From Gammaproteobacteria bacterium (GTDB lineage: Bacteria > Pseudomonadota > Gammaproteobacteria > Ga0077536): 60,450 nucleotides of DNA. The notes under the pieces were generated by a model. The model worked only from the letters and a program-made list of their open reading frames with translations, made no database searches and had not been told where the DNA came from. The first letter of the stretch is position 1, and each line of letters opens with the position of its first letter. Of this stretch, positions 50,277-59,200 are shown piece after piece. The stretch covers positions 1-60,450 of the forward strand of contig JADLEV010000028.1 in the NCBI GenBank assembly GCA_020845935.1, in the 5' to 3' direction. Both the position numbers and the translations under genes were made by a program.

Positions 50277-50630
50277 TCATTCATCCCGCCGTAACAACGT
50301 GCCGAGCCCGGCGAACGGCTGCCAGGTGGCCGGCTCGGTCTGTTCGCCGCCGGGAGCTGCCGCGCCCAGCCATTGCTGATCGAGATAACGGCTGTGCTCG
50401 GCGTCGTGGCAGTAGAGGCAGAGCAATTCCCAGTTGCTGCCATCCGGTGGGTTGCGGTTGTGATCGTGATCCTTGTGATGCACCGTCAGCTCGCGCAGTC
50501 GCTTGCCATCGAACTCGCGACCACAACGCGCGCAGAGCCACGGAAAAAGCTTCAGCGCCTGTTCGCGATAGCTGCTTTCATCGCGCGCCGGCGCCTTCCG
50601 CTCCGGTTGCTTGCCGCGCTCACCGATCAT
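50277..50630 (-). CDS. yajD: YajD-like HNH nuclease family protein
   Basis: The 117-residue protein has an HNH fold: the zinc-binding CARCGREF and CLYCHDAEH pairs flank the LTVHHKDHDHNRNPP core with histidines expected to bind metal and attack DNA. It matches the small E. coli YajD, whose role is unknown. It stands alone between divergent or convergent neighbours. The 214 bases before it, after the HupE gene, contain no visible gene. Confidence 0.9.
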   Translation of the reverse strand: MIGERGKQPERKAPARDESSYREQALKLFPWLCARCGREFDGKRLRELTVHHKDHDHNRNPPDGSNWELLCLYCHDAEHSRYLDQQWLGAAAPGGEQTEPATWQPFAGLGTLLRRDE

Positions 50631-50777
50631 TGCTGTTTCCTCGTGCGCCCGGCGCTGCCGGCCTCGCGTCCGGCCGGCCCTGGGGCCATTTCATTGTAGT
50701 TCTTCCTCTCCATTTCGACCTTGGCCGCAACGGGATTTCGCTACACTGCGCCGTATGGCAAATGCGGCGGCAGGACG

Positions 50778-51170
50778 ATGCGCTGGGCCTGGTTGACTGC
50801 CGGGATGCTGTGCGTCGCGCTCGGCACGCTGGGGATCTTCCTGCCGTTGCTGCCGACCACGCCGCTGCTGCTGGTCGCGGCATGGTGTTTCGCGCGGAGT
50901 TCGCATCGGTTTCACGACTGGCTGCTGGGGCATGCGACCTTCGGCCCGCCGATTCATGCGTGGCGTCGCTATGGCGCGATCGCGCGCAAGGCGAAGATCC
51001 TTGCGCTGATCGCGTTGACGGCAAGCTTGCTGCCGAGCTTTCTGCTTGCCGTGCCCAACTGGGTGCTCGTGATCCATTTGGTCACGATATTGTCGGTCGC
51101 CACGTTCATCGTGACGCGTCCGGACCTGCCCCCCGGTGATGACGGCGGCAACGCCTCGAATACGGGGTGA
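50778..51170 (+). CDS. DUF454 (YbaN) family membrane protein
   Basis: The 130-residue product has the DUF454 entry segment GTLGIFLPLLPTTPLLLVAAWCFARSS, then FHDWLLGHATFGPPIHAWR and two C-terminal membrane helices (KILALIALTASLLPSFLL, LVIHLVTILSVATFIVT). The function of YbaN is unknown; in some bacteria the family lies near haem-uptake genes, which is not the case here. The ATG at 50778 is preferred over 50721 because family members begin right at the first helix. Confidence 0.88.
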   Translation: MRWAWLTAGMLCVALGTLGIFLPLLPTTPLLLVAAWCFARSSHRFHDWLLGHATFGPPIHAWRRYGAIARKAKILALIALTASLLPSFLLAVPNWVLVIHLVTILSVATFIVTRPDLPPGDDGGNASNTG

Positions 51171-51262
51171 CGCCGCGCGCCGTCAGCGTGCAACAGACCT
51201 TCCCGACGCTGGCACTGCCGCTCCCGGCCGTCCACGTAATGACGGAACAAGTCCCTGCCTCC

Positions 51263-52885
51263 TCAGGGGGCGGTGCAGGCGAAGTTCTCCGCGGCGTCGC
51301 TGCTGCCTTGTCCCTGGTAACGGGCGACTTGTGGATAGGGGCAGAGCGGGCGGGAGCGGGTGACGGTGCCGTCGGTCAGCTTGCGGGCGATGAGCCGGTC
51401 GGGTGCCTTGCCGGTCTCGACCCAATCGATGACGGCGGTGACCGAATCGAACTGATCCGGGCCCGGGCCACCGGCGCAGTGGGTCATGCCGGGCACCATG
51501 AACAGGCGCAGGAAGTCCTCGCCGTTCGGGCCGTTCGCGGTCACGGCCTGCTCGTAGTACGCGACGCCCATCAGCGGCTGCAGAATCTGATCGGACCAGC
51601 CGTAGGTGAGCAGCAGCTTGCCGCCGCGCGCGCGGAATGCGCGCAGGTTGATGTCGGTGGCATCGGCGAGTCGGCTCCAGCGATCGAGCGTCTCGACGTC
51701 GCGATCGAAATCGAAGGTCCGATAATCCCAGTCCGGTTGCGGCGTCAGGGGCACCAGATAACGCATGGTCGCTTCGGCCAGATTGAAATCGGCGGCCTTG
51801 CGGTCGGGTGCGCCCGGCACGATCAGATTCAGCCAACTGCTGTTGAGCGTGCCATCGACACCGCGCACCAGCGCTTCGCTGCCCGGCATGAATCCCGGAA
51901 ACAGCGGGCGGCCCTGGCGGTCGCGCGGACCGTCGTAAATCTTCTGGATCGCCGCGGCCTGCGCGGCGGTCAGGCAGGAATCGTCATCGACTCCGGCGGG
52001 ACAACTCGGCACATCGCGCGCCACCGTGACCGGGCATTGCCGCGGATCGTCGATCAGCCCATCGCCGAGACCATCGACCGCATCGCACTTCGCCTGCACC
52101 CGCTCCGCCAGCAACGCCAGCTTGCCCGGTGTCAGCGTCACGTCGTCGAGGGCGCGCTGGTTCCACAGTGCGCCGATGGTGAATCCGGTCTGATCGACCC
52201 AAGGCGCGTTGGCGACGATGCCGTCGAAGTCCTCCGGATACCGCTGCGCTTCGAGCAGGCCCTGGCGGCCGCCATTCGAGCAGGAATTCCAGTAGGCGTA
52301 GGCGACCGGCTTGCCGTAATAGCGCTGGGCGATGGCCTTGGCGGTCACGGCGGTGCGGTGCACCGCGCGATAGGCGTAATCGATCGCCTTCTGTGGATTG
52401 CTCAGGACGAACGAGCCGCCCGGCTCCTTGTCCGCGTCATGGCCGGTGTCGGTCGCCGCCATCACGAAATGCCGCGCCAGCGCTTGATCCCGGTTTGGCA
52501 CCTGGGACGGATCGTCCGGCTGCTGGCCGGCATGGCCACCGTTGCCGACCATGTAGAAGCGGCCGTTCCACGGTTGCGGCAGATTCACCTGGAACGTGAT
52601 CTCCGGATCGATGGTGCCGTCGACGCGACAGTGCGCCGGCACACCGCCGGCTGCCGCGATCGATCGCGTCGTGATCCGTACCAGCTCCGGTAGTTCGAGC
52701 TCGGCCAGCGCGGCACAGCTCGACACCGGTTCGATGCGACCCTCGGCGTACTTCGTCGGCGATGCCGCGGCATCCTGAAAGGTCTGCGCCTGCAGCGAGC
52801 CGATCGCGCCGCACAACAGCAGGGCGCCGGCGAGCGGCGCTGGATGGCGGTACGCACCGCGGTGCGGGCGGATGGATCCTGACAT
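51263..52885 (-). CDS. Secreted tannase/feruloyl esterase family protein
   Basis: The 540-residue enzyme has a signal peptide (cleavage near LQAQ, about residue 34) and the tannase fold. The nucleophile Ser is in WNSCSNGGRQGL, the acid in LTYGWSDQIL, and the catalytic His with its neighbouring Cys in GMTHCAGGPG; the CS...HC cysteine pair is the typical disulfide. A calcium-binding-like DDPRQCPV...DDDSCL insert lies in the lid. It hydrolyses aromatic esters such as gallates or ferulates by family. The ATG at 52885 gives the signal peptide. It is divergent from a LysR regulator, which probably controls it. Confidence 0.9.
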   Translation of the reverse strand: MSGSIRPHRGAYRHPAPLAGALLLCGAIGSLQAQTFQDAAASPTKYAEGRIEPVSSCAALAELELPELVRITTRSIAAAGGVPAHCRVDGTIDPEITFQVNLPQPWNGRFYMVGNGGHAGQQPDDPSQVPNRDQALARHFVMAATDTGHDADKEPGGSFVLSNPQKAIDYAYRAVHRTAVTAKAIAQRYYGKPVAYAYWNSCSNGGRQGLLEAQRYPEDFDGIVANAPWVDQTGFTIGALWNQRALDDVTLTPGKLALLAERVQAKCDAVDGLGDGLIDDPRQCPVTVARDVPSCPAGVDDDSCLTAAQAAAIQKIYDGPRDRQGRPLFPGFMPGSEALVRGVDGTLNSSWLNLIVPGAPDRKAADFNLAEATMRYLVPLTPQPDWDYRTFDFDRDVETLDRWSRLADATDINLRAFRARGGKLLLTYGWSDQILQPLMGVAYYEQAVTANGPNGEDFLRLFMVPGMTHCAGGPGPDQFDSVTAVIDWVETGKAPDRLIARKLTDGTVTRSRPLCPYPQVARYQGQGSSDAAENFACTAP

Positions 52886-53073
52886 GGCTTGCTCCTTGAT
52901 GTGGGCCTGCGCCGATTGTACGTCCCGGCTCCGGCCGCACGGCGCGGACGCGGCGACCGCCAGACCCGCGCTGGCCGCGATCAACATGACCTCGATGCGC
53001 GCGGTGCCGTGCAAGCGATCGCGAACGCCACGCCGAAGGTCGGGTGAATCGAATATAAATATTTTTGATTGAT

Positions 53074-53088
53074 GGAATCACATATTCC
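53074..53088. promoter_or_regulatory. Inverted repeat, possible LysR operator
   Basis: The perfect palindrome GGAAT-N5-ATTCC lies in the AT-rich stretch between the divergent tannase and LysR genes. LysR proteins bind interrupted dyads of this size (T-N11-A type). It would sit between the promoter and the preferred LysR start at 53126. Confidence 0.4.
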
Positions 53089-53125
53089 GATAGGATCGCC
53101 GCCGGCGACCCTAGGGACCGAACCG

Positions 53126-54031
53126 GTGGAATTTGATTTCAGGCTGTTGAAGGCGTTCGTCAGCGTGGTCGATTGCGGCGGCTTCGGCGCCGCGGCGAAG
53201 GTGCTGCATCTGTCCCAGGCGGCGGTCTCGGAGCGCATCGCGCGGCTCGAGACGCTGGTGGGGCTGCGCCTGCTGGATCGCAATCCCAGGCAGATCAACC
53301 CGACCGTGGTCGGCCGGCGCTTCCATGTGCTGGCGCGGCAAATGCTCGAACACGACGCGGCGGTGAAGCTGGAGCTGTCCGAGCTGGCCGGCGCGGTGCG
53401 CGGCTCGCTGCAGATCGGGGCCAGCAACATTCCCGGCGAATACATCCTGCCGCCGCTGCTGCCGGAGTTCTGTGTGGCGCATCCGCAGGTCGAACTGAAT
53501 CTGCGCATCAACGACAGTGCCGAGGTCATCGAGCTGGTCCATCAGGGTCAGGTCGAGGCCGGCATCGTCGGCTCGCGGCCCTCCAGCCGCCAGTTCACGA
53601 TCGAACCGCTGTGGCAGGACCGGCTGGTGCTGGTCGTGCCGGCCGGGCATCCGCTCGCCGGACGCAAGCGGGTCGGTGCCCGGGAGATCGCCGCAGGCCC
53701 CTTCATCATGCGCGAGGAAGGCTCCGGCACGCGCAAGCTGCTCGAAGCCGTGTTCGCGACCAACGACATCGAGCTGCCGCCGGTGACCGCGACGCTGAGC
53801 AGCACCACGGCGGTCAAGGAAGCGGTCTGCGCCGGGCTCGGCATGACGCTGCTGTCGGAACGCGCGGTGCGCAAGGAAGCGGCGACCGGCGTGCTCGCGC
53901 TGATCGAGCTGCGTGGCCTGCGCTTCGAGCGCCATTTCCTCTTGATCACCGATCGGCAACGGACGCTGTCGCCGCTGTGCCAGCGCTTCGCCCAGTATCT
54001 GCGCACCGCCCACACGGCCAATCCGCGTTAA
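53126..54031 (+). CDS. LysR family transcriptional regulator
   Basis: The 301-residue protein has an N-terminal winged helix-turn-helix (FGAAAKVLHLSQAAVSERIARLE, about 20-42) and a periplasmic-binding-like effector domain (from about 90: GSLQIGASNIPGEYILPPLL). This effector domain resembles CysB/CysL-type regulators. It is divergent from the tannase-family gene, a normal sign of local control. The GTG at 53126 with AGGGACC upstream gives the standard LysR N-terminus. An ATG at 53072 would add 18 residues and would include the palindrome in the coding region. Confidence 0.9.
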   Translation: MEFDFRLLKAFVSVVDCGGFGAAAKVLHLSQAAVSERIARLETLVGLRLLDRNPRQINPTVVGRRFHVLARQMLEHDAAVKLELSELAGAVRGSLQIGASNIPGEYILPPLLPEFCVAHPQVELNLRINDSAEVIELVHQGQVEAGIVGSRPSSRQFTIEPLWQDRLVLVVPAGHPLAGRKRVGAREIAAGPFIMREEGSGTRKLLEAVFATNDIELPPVTATLSSTTAVKEAVCAGLGMTLLSERAVRKEAATGVLALIELRGLRFERHFLLITDRQRTLSPLCQRFAQYLRTAHTANPR

Positions 54032-54096
54032 CCGCCGCCGGCCATTTGCTATCATGCGCAGCACGTCCCACGTATCACGCAGACCCTACCGCCGCC

Positions 54097-54384
54097 ATGC
54101 AAGCCGTCCTCGTTCTCGCCGCCTATCTGTTTGCCTTCTTCGTGCTGTTCAACGGCATTCGCAGGACCTCCGAAAGTCTTGGTGAGGCACGGCGCGGTTT
54201 CGAAACCTGGACCGCGCTGATCGTCTATCCGGCGGTGTACGCCGGCAGCAGCTTCGGCGCCGAGCTGCTGAACAGGCACTTCGGCGAGAGCCTGTTGAGC
54301 CTCGGCCTGGCGCTGGTGATCAGTGTCACGCTGGCGCTGTTCGGCGTCTCGGTGGCGGCAAAGCGGCTGCGGCCACCCGGCTGA
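54097..54384 (+). CDS. Small membrane protein of unknown function
   Basis: This 95-residue product has three probable membrane segments: about 2-20 (AVLVLAAYLFAFFVLFNG), 38-56 (TWTALIVYPAVYAGSSFG) and 67-88 (LLSLGLALVISVTLALFGVS), with a short basic tail. I do not recognise the family. The reading frame is open far upstream only as a shadow of the LysR gene. The ATG at 54097 lies 65 bases after the LysR stop, and the same strand continues into the GDT1 gene. Confidence 0.6.
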   Translation: MQAVLVLAAYLFAFFVLFNGIRRTSESLGEARRGFETWTALIVYPAVYAGSSFGAELLNRHFGESLLSLGLALVISVTLALFGVSVAAKRLRPPG

Positions 54385-54461
54385 GTCGTGGTCCCCGACC
54401 GGTCGTGCAACAGCCTGCGGCTCGCTACCGCGGGGGGATTCGATTCGGAGGATTCAAAATA

Positions 54462-54740
54462 ATGACATTCGACTGGAAAGCGGCACTGGCGATTTTCGCG
54501 ACGGTGTTTCTCGCCGAACTCGGCGACAAGACGCAGCTCGCGACGCTGCTGTACGCGAGCGACGGCAAGGCGAGCCGTTGGACCGTATTCATCAGCGCCT
54601 CGCTCGCGCTCATTGCCTCGGTCGCGATCGCGGTACTGGCCGGCGGCTTCGTTGCGCAGTATGTCAGTCCAAGAGTGTTGCGTTACGTCGCCGGCACCGG
54701 CTTCATCGCGATCGGCATCTGGACCCTGACCACCCACTGA
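54462..54740 (+). CDS. GDT1/TMEM165 family single-domain membrane protein
   Basis: The 92-residue product contains one UPF0016 domain with the E-x-G-D-[KR]-T motif in FLAELGDKTQLATLLYAS, needed for Mn2+/Ca2+ transport in the GDT1 family, and about three membrane segments. Most family members have two such domains of opposite orientation. Single-domain forms must pair with another copy. The 95-residue membrane protein just upstream lacks the motif, so no obvious partner is here. GGAGG lies 11 bases before the ATG. Confidence 0.85.
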   Translation: MTFDWKAALAIFATVFLAELGDKTQLATLLYASDGKASRWTVFISASLALIASVAIAVLAGGFVAQYVSPRVLRYVAGTGFIAIGIWTLTTH

Positions 54741-54759
54741 ACCACGAGGAGCAAGACCC

Positions 54760-55131
54760 ATGATTGGCTACGTCACCCTTGGCACCAACGACCTCGCCCG
54801 CGCCGGCGAGTTCTATGACGGTCTGCTGCGCGTGCTCGGCGCACAGCGTGCAATGGCAGGCGACCGGATGATCGCCTGGGCGATCCGTCCTGATCAGCCG
54901 ATGCTGGTCGCGATCATGCCGTTCGACGGGAAGCCGGCGACGGTCGGCAACGGCGTCATGGTCGCGCTGCAGGCCTCGTCGCGCGAACAGGTCGATGAGC
55001 TGCATCGCACCGCGCTCGCGCTCGGCGGCAGCGACGAAGGCGCGCCCGGACCGCGCTTCGGCGGCGTTATCTACGCCGCATATTTCCGCGATCGAGATGG
55101 CAACAAGCTGGACGCGTTCATCCGCCTGTGA
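54760..55131 (+). CDS. VOC superfamily (glyoxalase-like) protein
   Basis: The 123-residue protein fits the vicinal-oxygen-chelate fold: GYVTLGTNDLARAGEFYDGL at the start and AYFRDRDGNKLDAFIRL at the end, with paired beta-alpha-beta-beta-beta units. Such proteins bind metal and act as glyoxalases, dioxygenases or resistance proteins. The actual substrate is not known. A strong GAGGAGC precedes the ATG, and the rhodanese gene follows by 22 bases. Confidence 0.88.
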   Translation: MIGYVTLGTNDLARAGEFYDGLLRVLGAQRAMAGDRMIAWAIRPDQPMLVAIMPFDGKPATVGNGVMVALQASSREQVDELHRTALALGGSDEGAPGPRFGGVIYAAYFRDRDGNKLDAFIRL

Positions 55132-55153
55132 CTCCTGTCGTGGAGGTGATCTC

Positions 55154-55555
55154 ATGAACCTGCGAACATCGTTCCTTGCCCTGCTGTCCTGCCTGTGGCT
55201 CAGCGCCGCGATCGCGGCGCCAGCAACGATCGAACCGGCCGAGCTCGCCGCGCGCCTCGCGGCCGGCGAGAAACCGGCGCTGCTCGATGTCCGTACTGCG
55301 GGCGAATACGCCGGCGGTCACCTCGCCGGCGCCGTCAACATCGCGCACAACGAACTCGCCGAGCGGCTTGCCGAGTTGCCCTTCGACAAGCAGCGCGAGG
55401 TGGTCGTCTACTGTCGCAGCGGCAGCCGGGCAAAGCTGGCCGCCGACGTGCTGCTTGCCGCCGGTTTCGGCGACGTCCGCATCCTGAATGGACACCTGCT
55501 GAAGTGGCAGGCGGAGCAGCGCCCGCTGGTGGGCGCGACGGTCGGCGGACACTGA
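55154..55555 (+). CDS. Periplasmic rhodanese-like protein
   Basis: The 133-residue protein has a signal peptide (cleavage near AIAAP, residue 22) and one rhodanese domain: LLDVRTAGEYAGGHLAGAVNI and the active-site loop VVYCRSGSRAKLAA with the sulfur-carrying Cys. It would transfer sulfane sulfur or act in redox reactions in the periplasm. The ATG at 55154 is fixed by an almost perfect TGGAGGTGAT upstream. The glutamine amidotransferase begins 7 bases after its stop. Confidence 0.92.
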   Translation: MNLRTSFLALLSCLWLSAAIAAPATIEPAELAARLAAGEKPALLDVRTAGEYAGGHLAGAVNIAHNELAERLAELPFDKQREVVVYCRSGSRAKLAADVLLAAGFGDVRILNGHLLKWQAEQRPLVGATVGGH

Positions 55556-55562
55556 CGGCAGC

Positions 55563-56258
55563 ATGAGACTGCACTGGCTGCAACACGTGCCGTTCGAAGG
55601 TCTTGGCAGCATCGAGCCCTGGGCCGAACAGGCCGGCGCGACGCTGCGTTGCGGCCGGATGTACGCCAACGACGCACTGCCCGCGGGCAACGAATTCGAT
55701 GGTCTGATCGTGGTGGGCGGGCCGATGGGCGTGCACGATCACGCCGACTACCCGTGGCTGCGCGGCGAGATCGAATTCATCGCCAGGACCATCGCCGCGG
55801 GCAAGCCGGTGCTCGGTATCTGCCTCGGCGCGCAACTGATCGCGGCGGCCCAGGGAGCAAAGGTGTATCGCAATCCGGAGCGCGAGATTGGCTGGCTGCC
55901 GTTGTTGCCAGGCGCCGACTACGCGCGGTCCCCAGTCGCTTTTCTCGCTGACGACGCGGCGCGCCTGGTGTTTCACTGGCATGGCGACACGTTCGATCTG
56001 CCGCGGGGTGCGCTGCATCTCGCCGCGACCGAAGGTTGCCGCAACCAGATCTATCTGCTCGAAGGCCGCGTGCTTGGTCTGCAGTGCCATCTCGAAACCA
56101 CCCGCGCCTCGGCACAGGCATTGATCGAGCATTGCGGCAGCGATCTGCAGCCGGGCCGCTACGGCCAGTCGGCGGCGTCGATCGTCGCCGCCGACGCCCG
56201 CTTCGCCGCCATCGAGCGGCCGCTGCACGCGCTGCTCGAATTGCTGTTCGTCCGCTGA
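55563..56258 (+). CDS. Class I glutamine amidotransferase family protein
   Basis: The 231-residue protein has the triad-type GATase fold: VVGGPMGVHD near residue 50, the nucleophile Cys in LGICLGAQLIAAAQG near 80, and the catalytic His/Glu in GLQCHLETT near 176. It resembles stand-alone GMP-synthase-like amidotransferases whose partner domain is not known. The TGA stop overlaps the presumed CTG start of hrpA. No gene beside it suggests an acceptor. Confidence 0.9.
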   Translation: MRLHWLQHVPFEGLGSIEPWAEQAGATLRCGRMYANDALPAGNEFDGLIVVGGPMGVHDHADYPWLRGEIEFIARTIAAGKPVLGICLGAQLIAAAQGAKVYRNPEREIGWLPLLPGADYARSPVAFLADDAARLVFHWHGDTFDLPRGALHLAATEGCRNQIYLLEGRVLGLQCHLETTRASAQALIEHCGSDLQPGRYGQSAASIVAADARFAAIERPLHALLELLFVR

Positions 56259-59200
56259 CAGCCAACGCCTCGCATTCGCCCGACCGCGACGAACTCGCCG
56301 ATTGCCTGTGCGCCGATCGGCGACGCTTGCGGGCGCTGGCGCGCGCGCTGCGGCATGCGTTCGGCGACAAGCGCGAGGCGTTGCGGGTCGAGCGGGAGCA
56401 ACTCCTCGCGCGCTCGCGCGCGGCGGTCGTGGCGCGGCGGGCGCGGTTGCCGAAGCCGACGTTCGCGAACGATCTGCCGGTCAACGCGCGGCGCGAGCAA
56501 ATCGCGACCCTCATCGAGCGGCATCCGGTCGTCATCGTCTGCGGCGAGACCGGCTCCGGCAAGACCACACAACTGCCGCAGATCTGTCTCGCCCTCGGCC
56601 GCGGCAGCACCGGCCTCATCGGTCATACCCAGCCGCGGCGGATCGCCGCGCGCACCGTCGCCGACCGCATCGCCGAAGAACTGCGCTGTGAATCCGGCCG
56701 GCAGGTCGGTTACAAGATCCGCTTCACCGATCGCACCTCGCCCGAGTCCTGCATCAAGCTGATGACCGACGGCATCCTGCTCGCCGAGACGCAGACCGAT
56801 CCCCTCCTGGCGCAGTACGACACGCTGATCCTCGACGAGGCGCACGAGCGCAGTCTCAACATCGATTTCCTGCTCGGCTATCTCAAGCAGTTGCTGCCGA
56901 AGCGGCCGGATCTGAAGGTGATCGTCACCTCGGCGACCATCGATGCCGCGCGCTTCGCCGCGCATTTCGATGGCGCGCCGGTGATCGAAGTCTCAGGCCG
57001 GCTCTATCCGGTCGCGATCCGCTACCGTCCGGTGCGCACCGACGACGATGACGACGAGCGCGATCTGTACGACGCCATCGTCGATGCCTGCGATGAGCTG
57101 CATCGCGAAGGCCCGGGCGACGTGCTGGTATTCCTGCCGGGCGAGCGCGAGATCCGCGACGCGACCGAGGCACTGCGCAAGCACCATCCGCCGCACACCG
57201 AGATCCTGCCGCTCTATGCACGCCTGTCCGCGGCCGAGCAGGCGCGGATCTTCGCGCCGCACGCCGGCCGGCGCATCGTGCTCGCGACCAACGTCGCCGA
57301 AACCTCGCTGACCGTGCCGGGGATCCGCTACGTCGTCGATACCGGCCTCGCCCGCGTCAAGCGTTACTCATACCGGCAGAAGGTCGAGCAGTTGCAGATC
57401 GAGCGCATCGCCCGCGCCGCGGCGAACCAGCGCGCCGGCCGCTGCGGCCGGGTCGCGGCCGGCATCTGTATTCGTCTCTACGATGAAGCCGATTTCCTCG
57501 CGCGATCCGAATTCACCGATCCCGAGATCCTGCGGTCATCGCTGGCCGGCGTGATTCTGCGGATGAAGTCGCTCAGGCTCGGCGATGTCGATGAATTTCC
57601 ATTCCTCGAACCGCCGCCCGCCAAGGCGATCGGTGACGGCTACCAGCTGCTGCTCGAACTCGGCGCGGTGACCGAGGCGCGCGCGCTGACGCCGCTCGGC
57701 GCGGAACTCGCGCCGCTGCCGCTCGATCCGAAGATCGGCCGGATGATCCTCGCCGCGCGCGATGCGCGCTGCCTGCGCGAAGTCCTCATCATCGCCGCCG
57801 CGCTCAGCGTGCAGGATCCCCGTGAACGGCCCGTCGAGCGGCAGGAAGCGGCCGATCAGGCGCATCGCAAATACGCCGACGAGCGCTCTGAGTTCATCAC
57901 CTGGCTCAAGCTCTGGCGCTGGTACGAGGAGCAGCTCGCGCACAGGAAATCGCAACGCAAGCTGGTCGCCGAGTGCCATGAACGATTCCTCTCCGCACGC
58001 CGCCTGCGCGAGTGGCGCGACATTCACGGCCAGTTGCACGCGCTCGCCGCCGAACACGGCTGGCACGACAACGACGAGCCGGCCGACTACGACGCGATCC
58101 ATCGCGCCTTGCTCGCGGGCCTGCTCGGCAACGTCGGCTGCAAGGCGCCCGAGGACGCGCATTATCTCGGCGCACGCGGCATCCGCTTTCTCATTCATCC
58201 CGGCTCGCATCTGCACAGGAAGGCCGGCCGCTGGATCGCCGCCGCCGAGATCACCGAGACGACGCGGCTCTATGCGCGCTGTGTCGCCAGGATCGAACCA
58301 GAATGGCTGGAGCAGGTCGGTGCGCACCTGATCCGCCGCAGCCACTACGACCCGCATTGGGAGAAGAAGGCGATGCGCGCCGTGGCCTACGAGCGCACGA
58401 CGCTGTACGGGCTCGTGATCAATCCGCGCCGGCGGGTGAACTTCGGCCCGATCGATCCGCCGGCAGCGCGCACGATCTTCATCCGCGCTGGACTCGTCGC
58501 CGGCGACATTGCCGAGGACTATGTGCGGCGCTGGCCGTTCTTCCGGCACAACCGCAAGCTCATCGCCGACATCGAACAGCTCGAACACAAGTCGCGCCGG
58601 CAGGACGTGCTGGTCGATGAGAGCTTGATCGAGGCGTTCTACGATCGGCTGCTGCCGCCGGATGTCTGCGATGGCCCGGGCTTCGATCGCTGGAGGCAGG
58701 ACGCCGAGCGCGAGCAACCGAAACTGCTGTTCCTCGATCGCGCCGATCTGATGCGGCATGAAGCGGCCGGGATCACCACCGACGCGTTCCCGCATCGGCT
58801 CGAAGCGGCCGGGGTCGCGTTCGAGCTCTGTTATCACTTCGAACCCGGCGCCGCCAACGACGGCGTGACATTGACGGTACCGCTGGCGCGACTGAATCAG
58901 GTGCCGGCGGCGCGCTGCGAGTGGCTGGTGCCGGGATTGCTGCATGAGAAGGTCGTGCAACTGGTGAAGACCCTGCCGCAACGGATCCGCGCGAAGCTCG
59001 TGCCGGTGCCGGAGTTCGCCACCGAATTCGTCGCGGCGGTTGCGCCTTCCGACACAGCACTGGTCAACGCGCTGATCAGATTCATCCTCGACAGCCGCGG
59101 CCTCAACGCGCGCGGCTGGTCGATCACGCCGGATGCGTTCCGGCCCGAGGCGTTGCCGGCGCACCTTGCGATGAACTTCCGCCTGCTCGACGAACACGGC

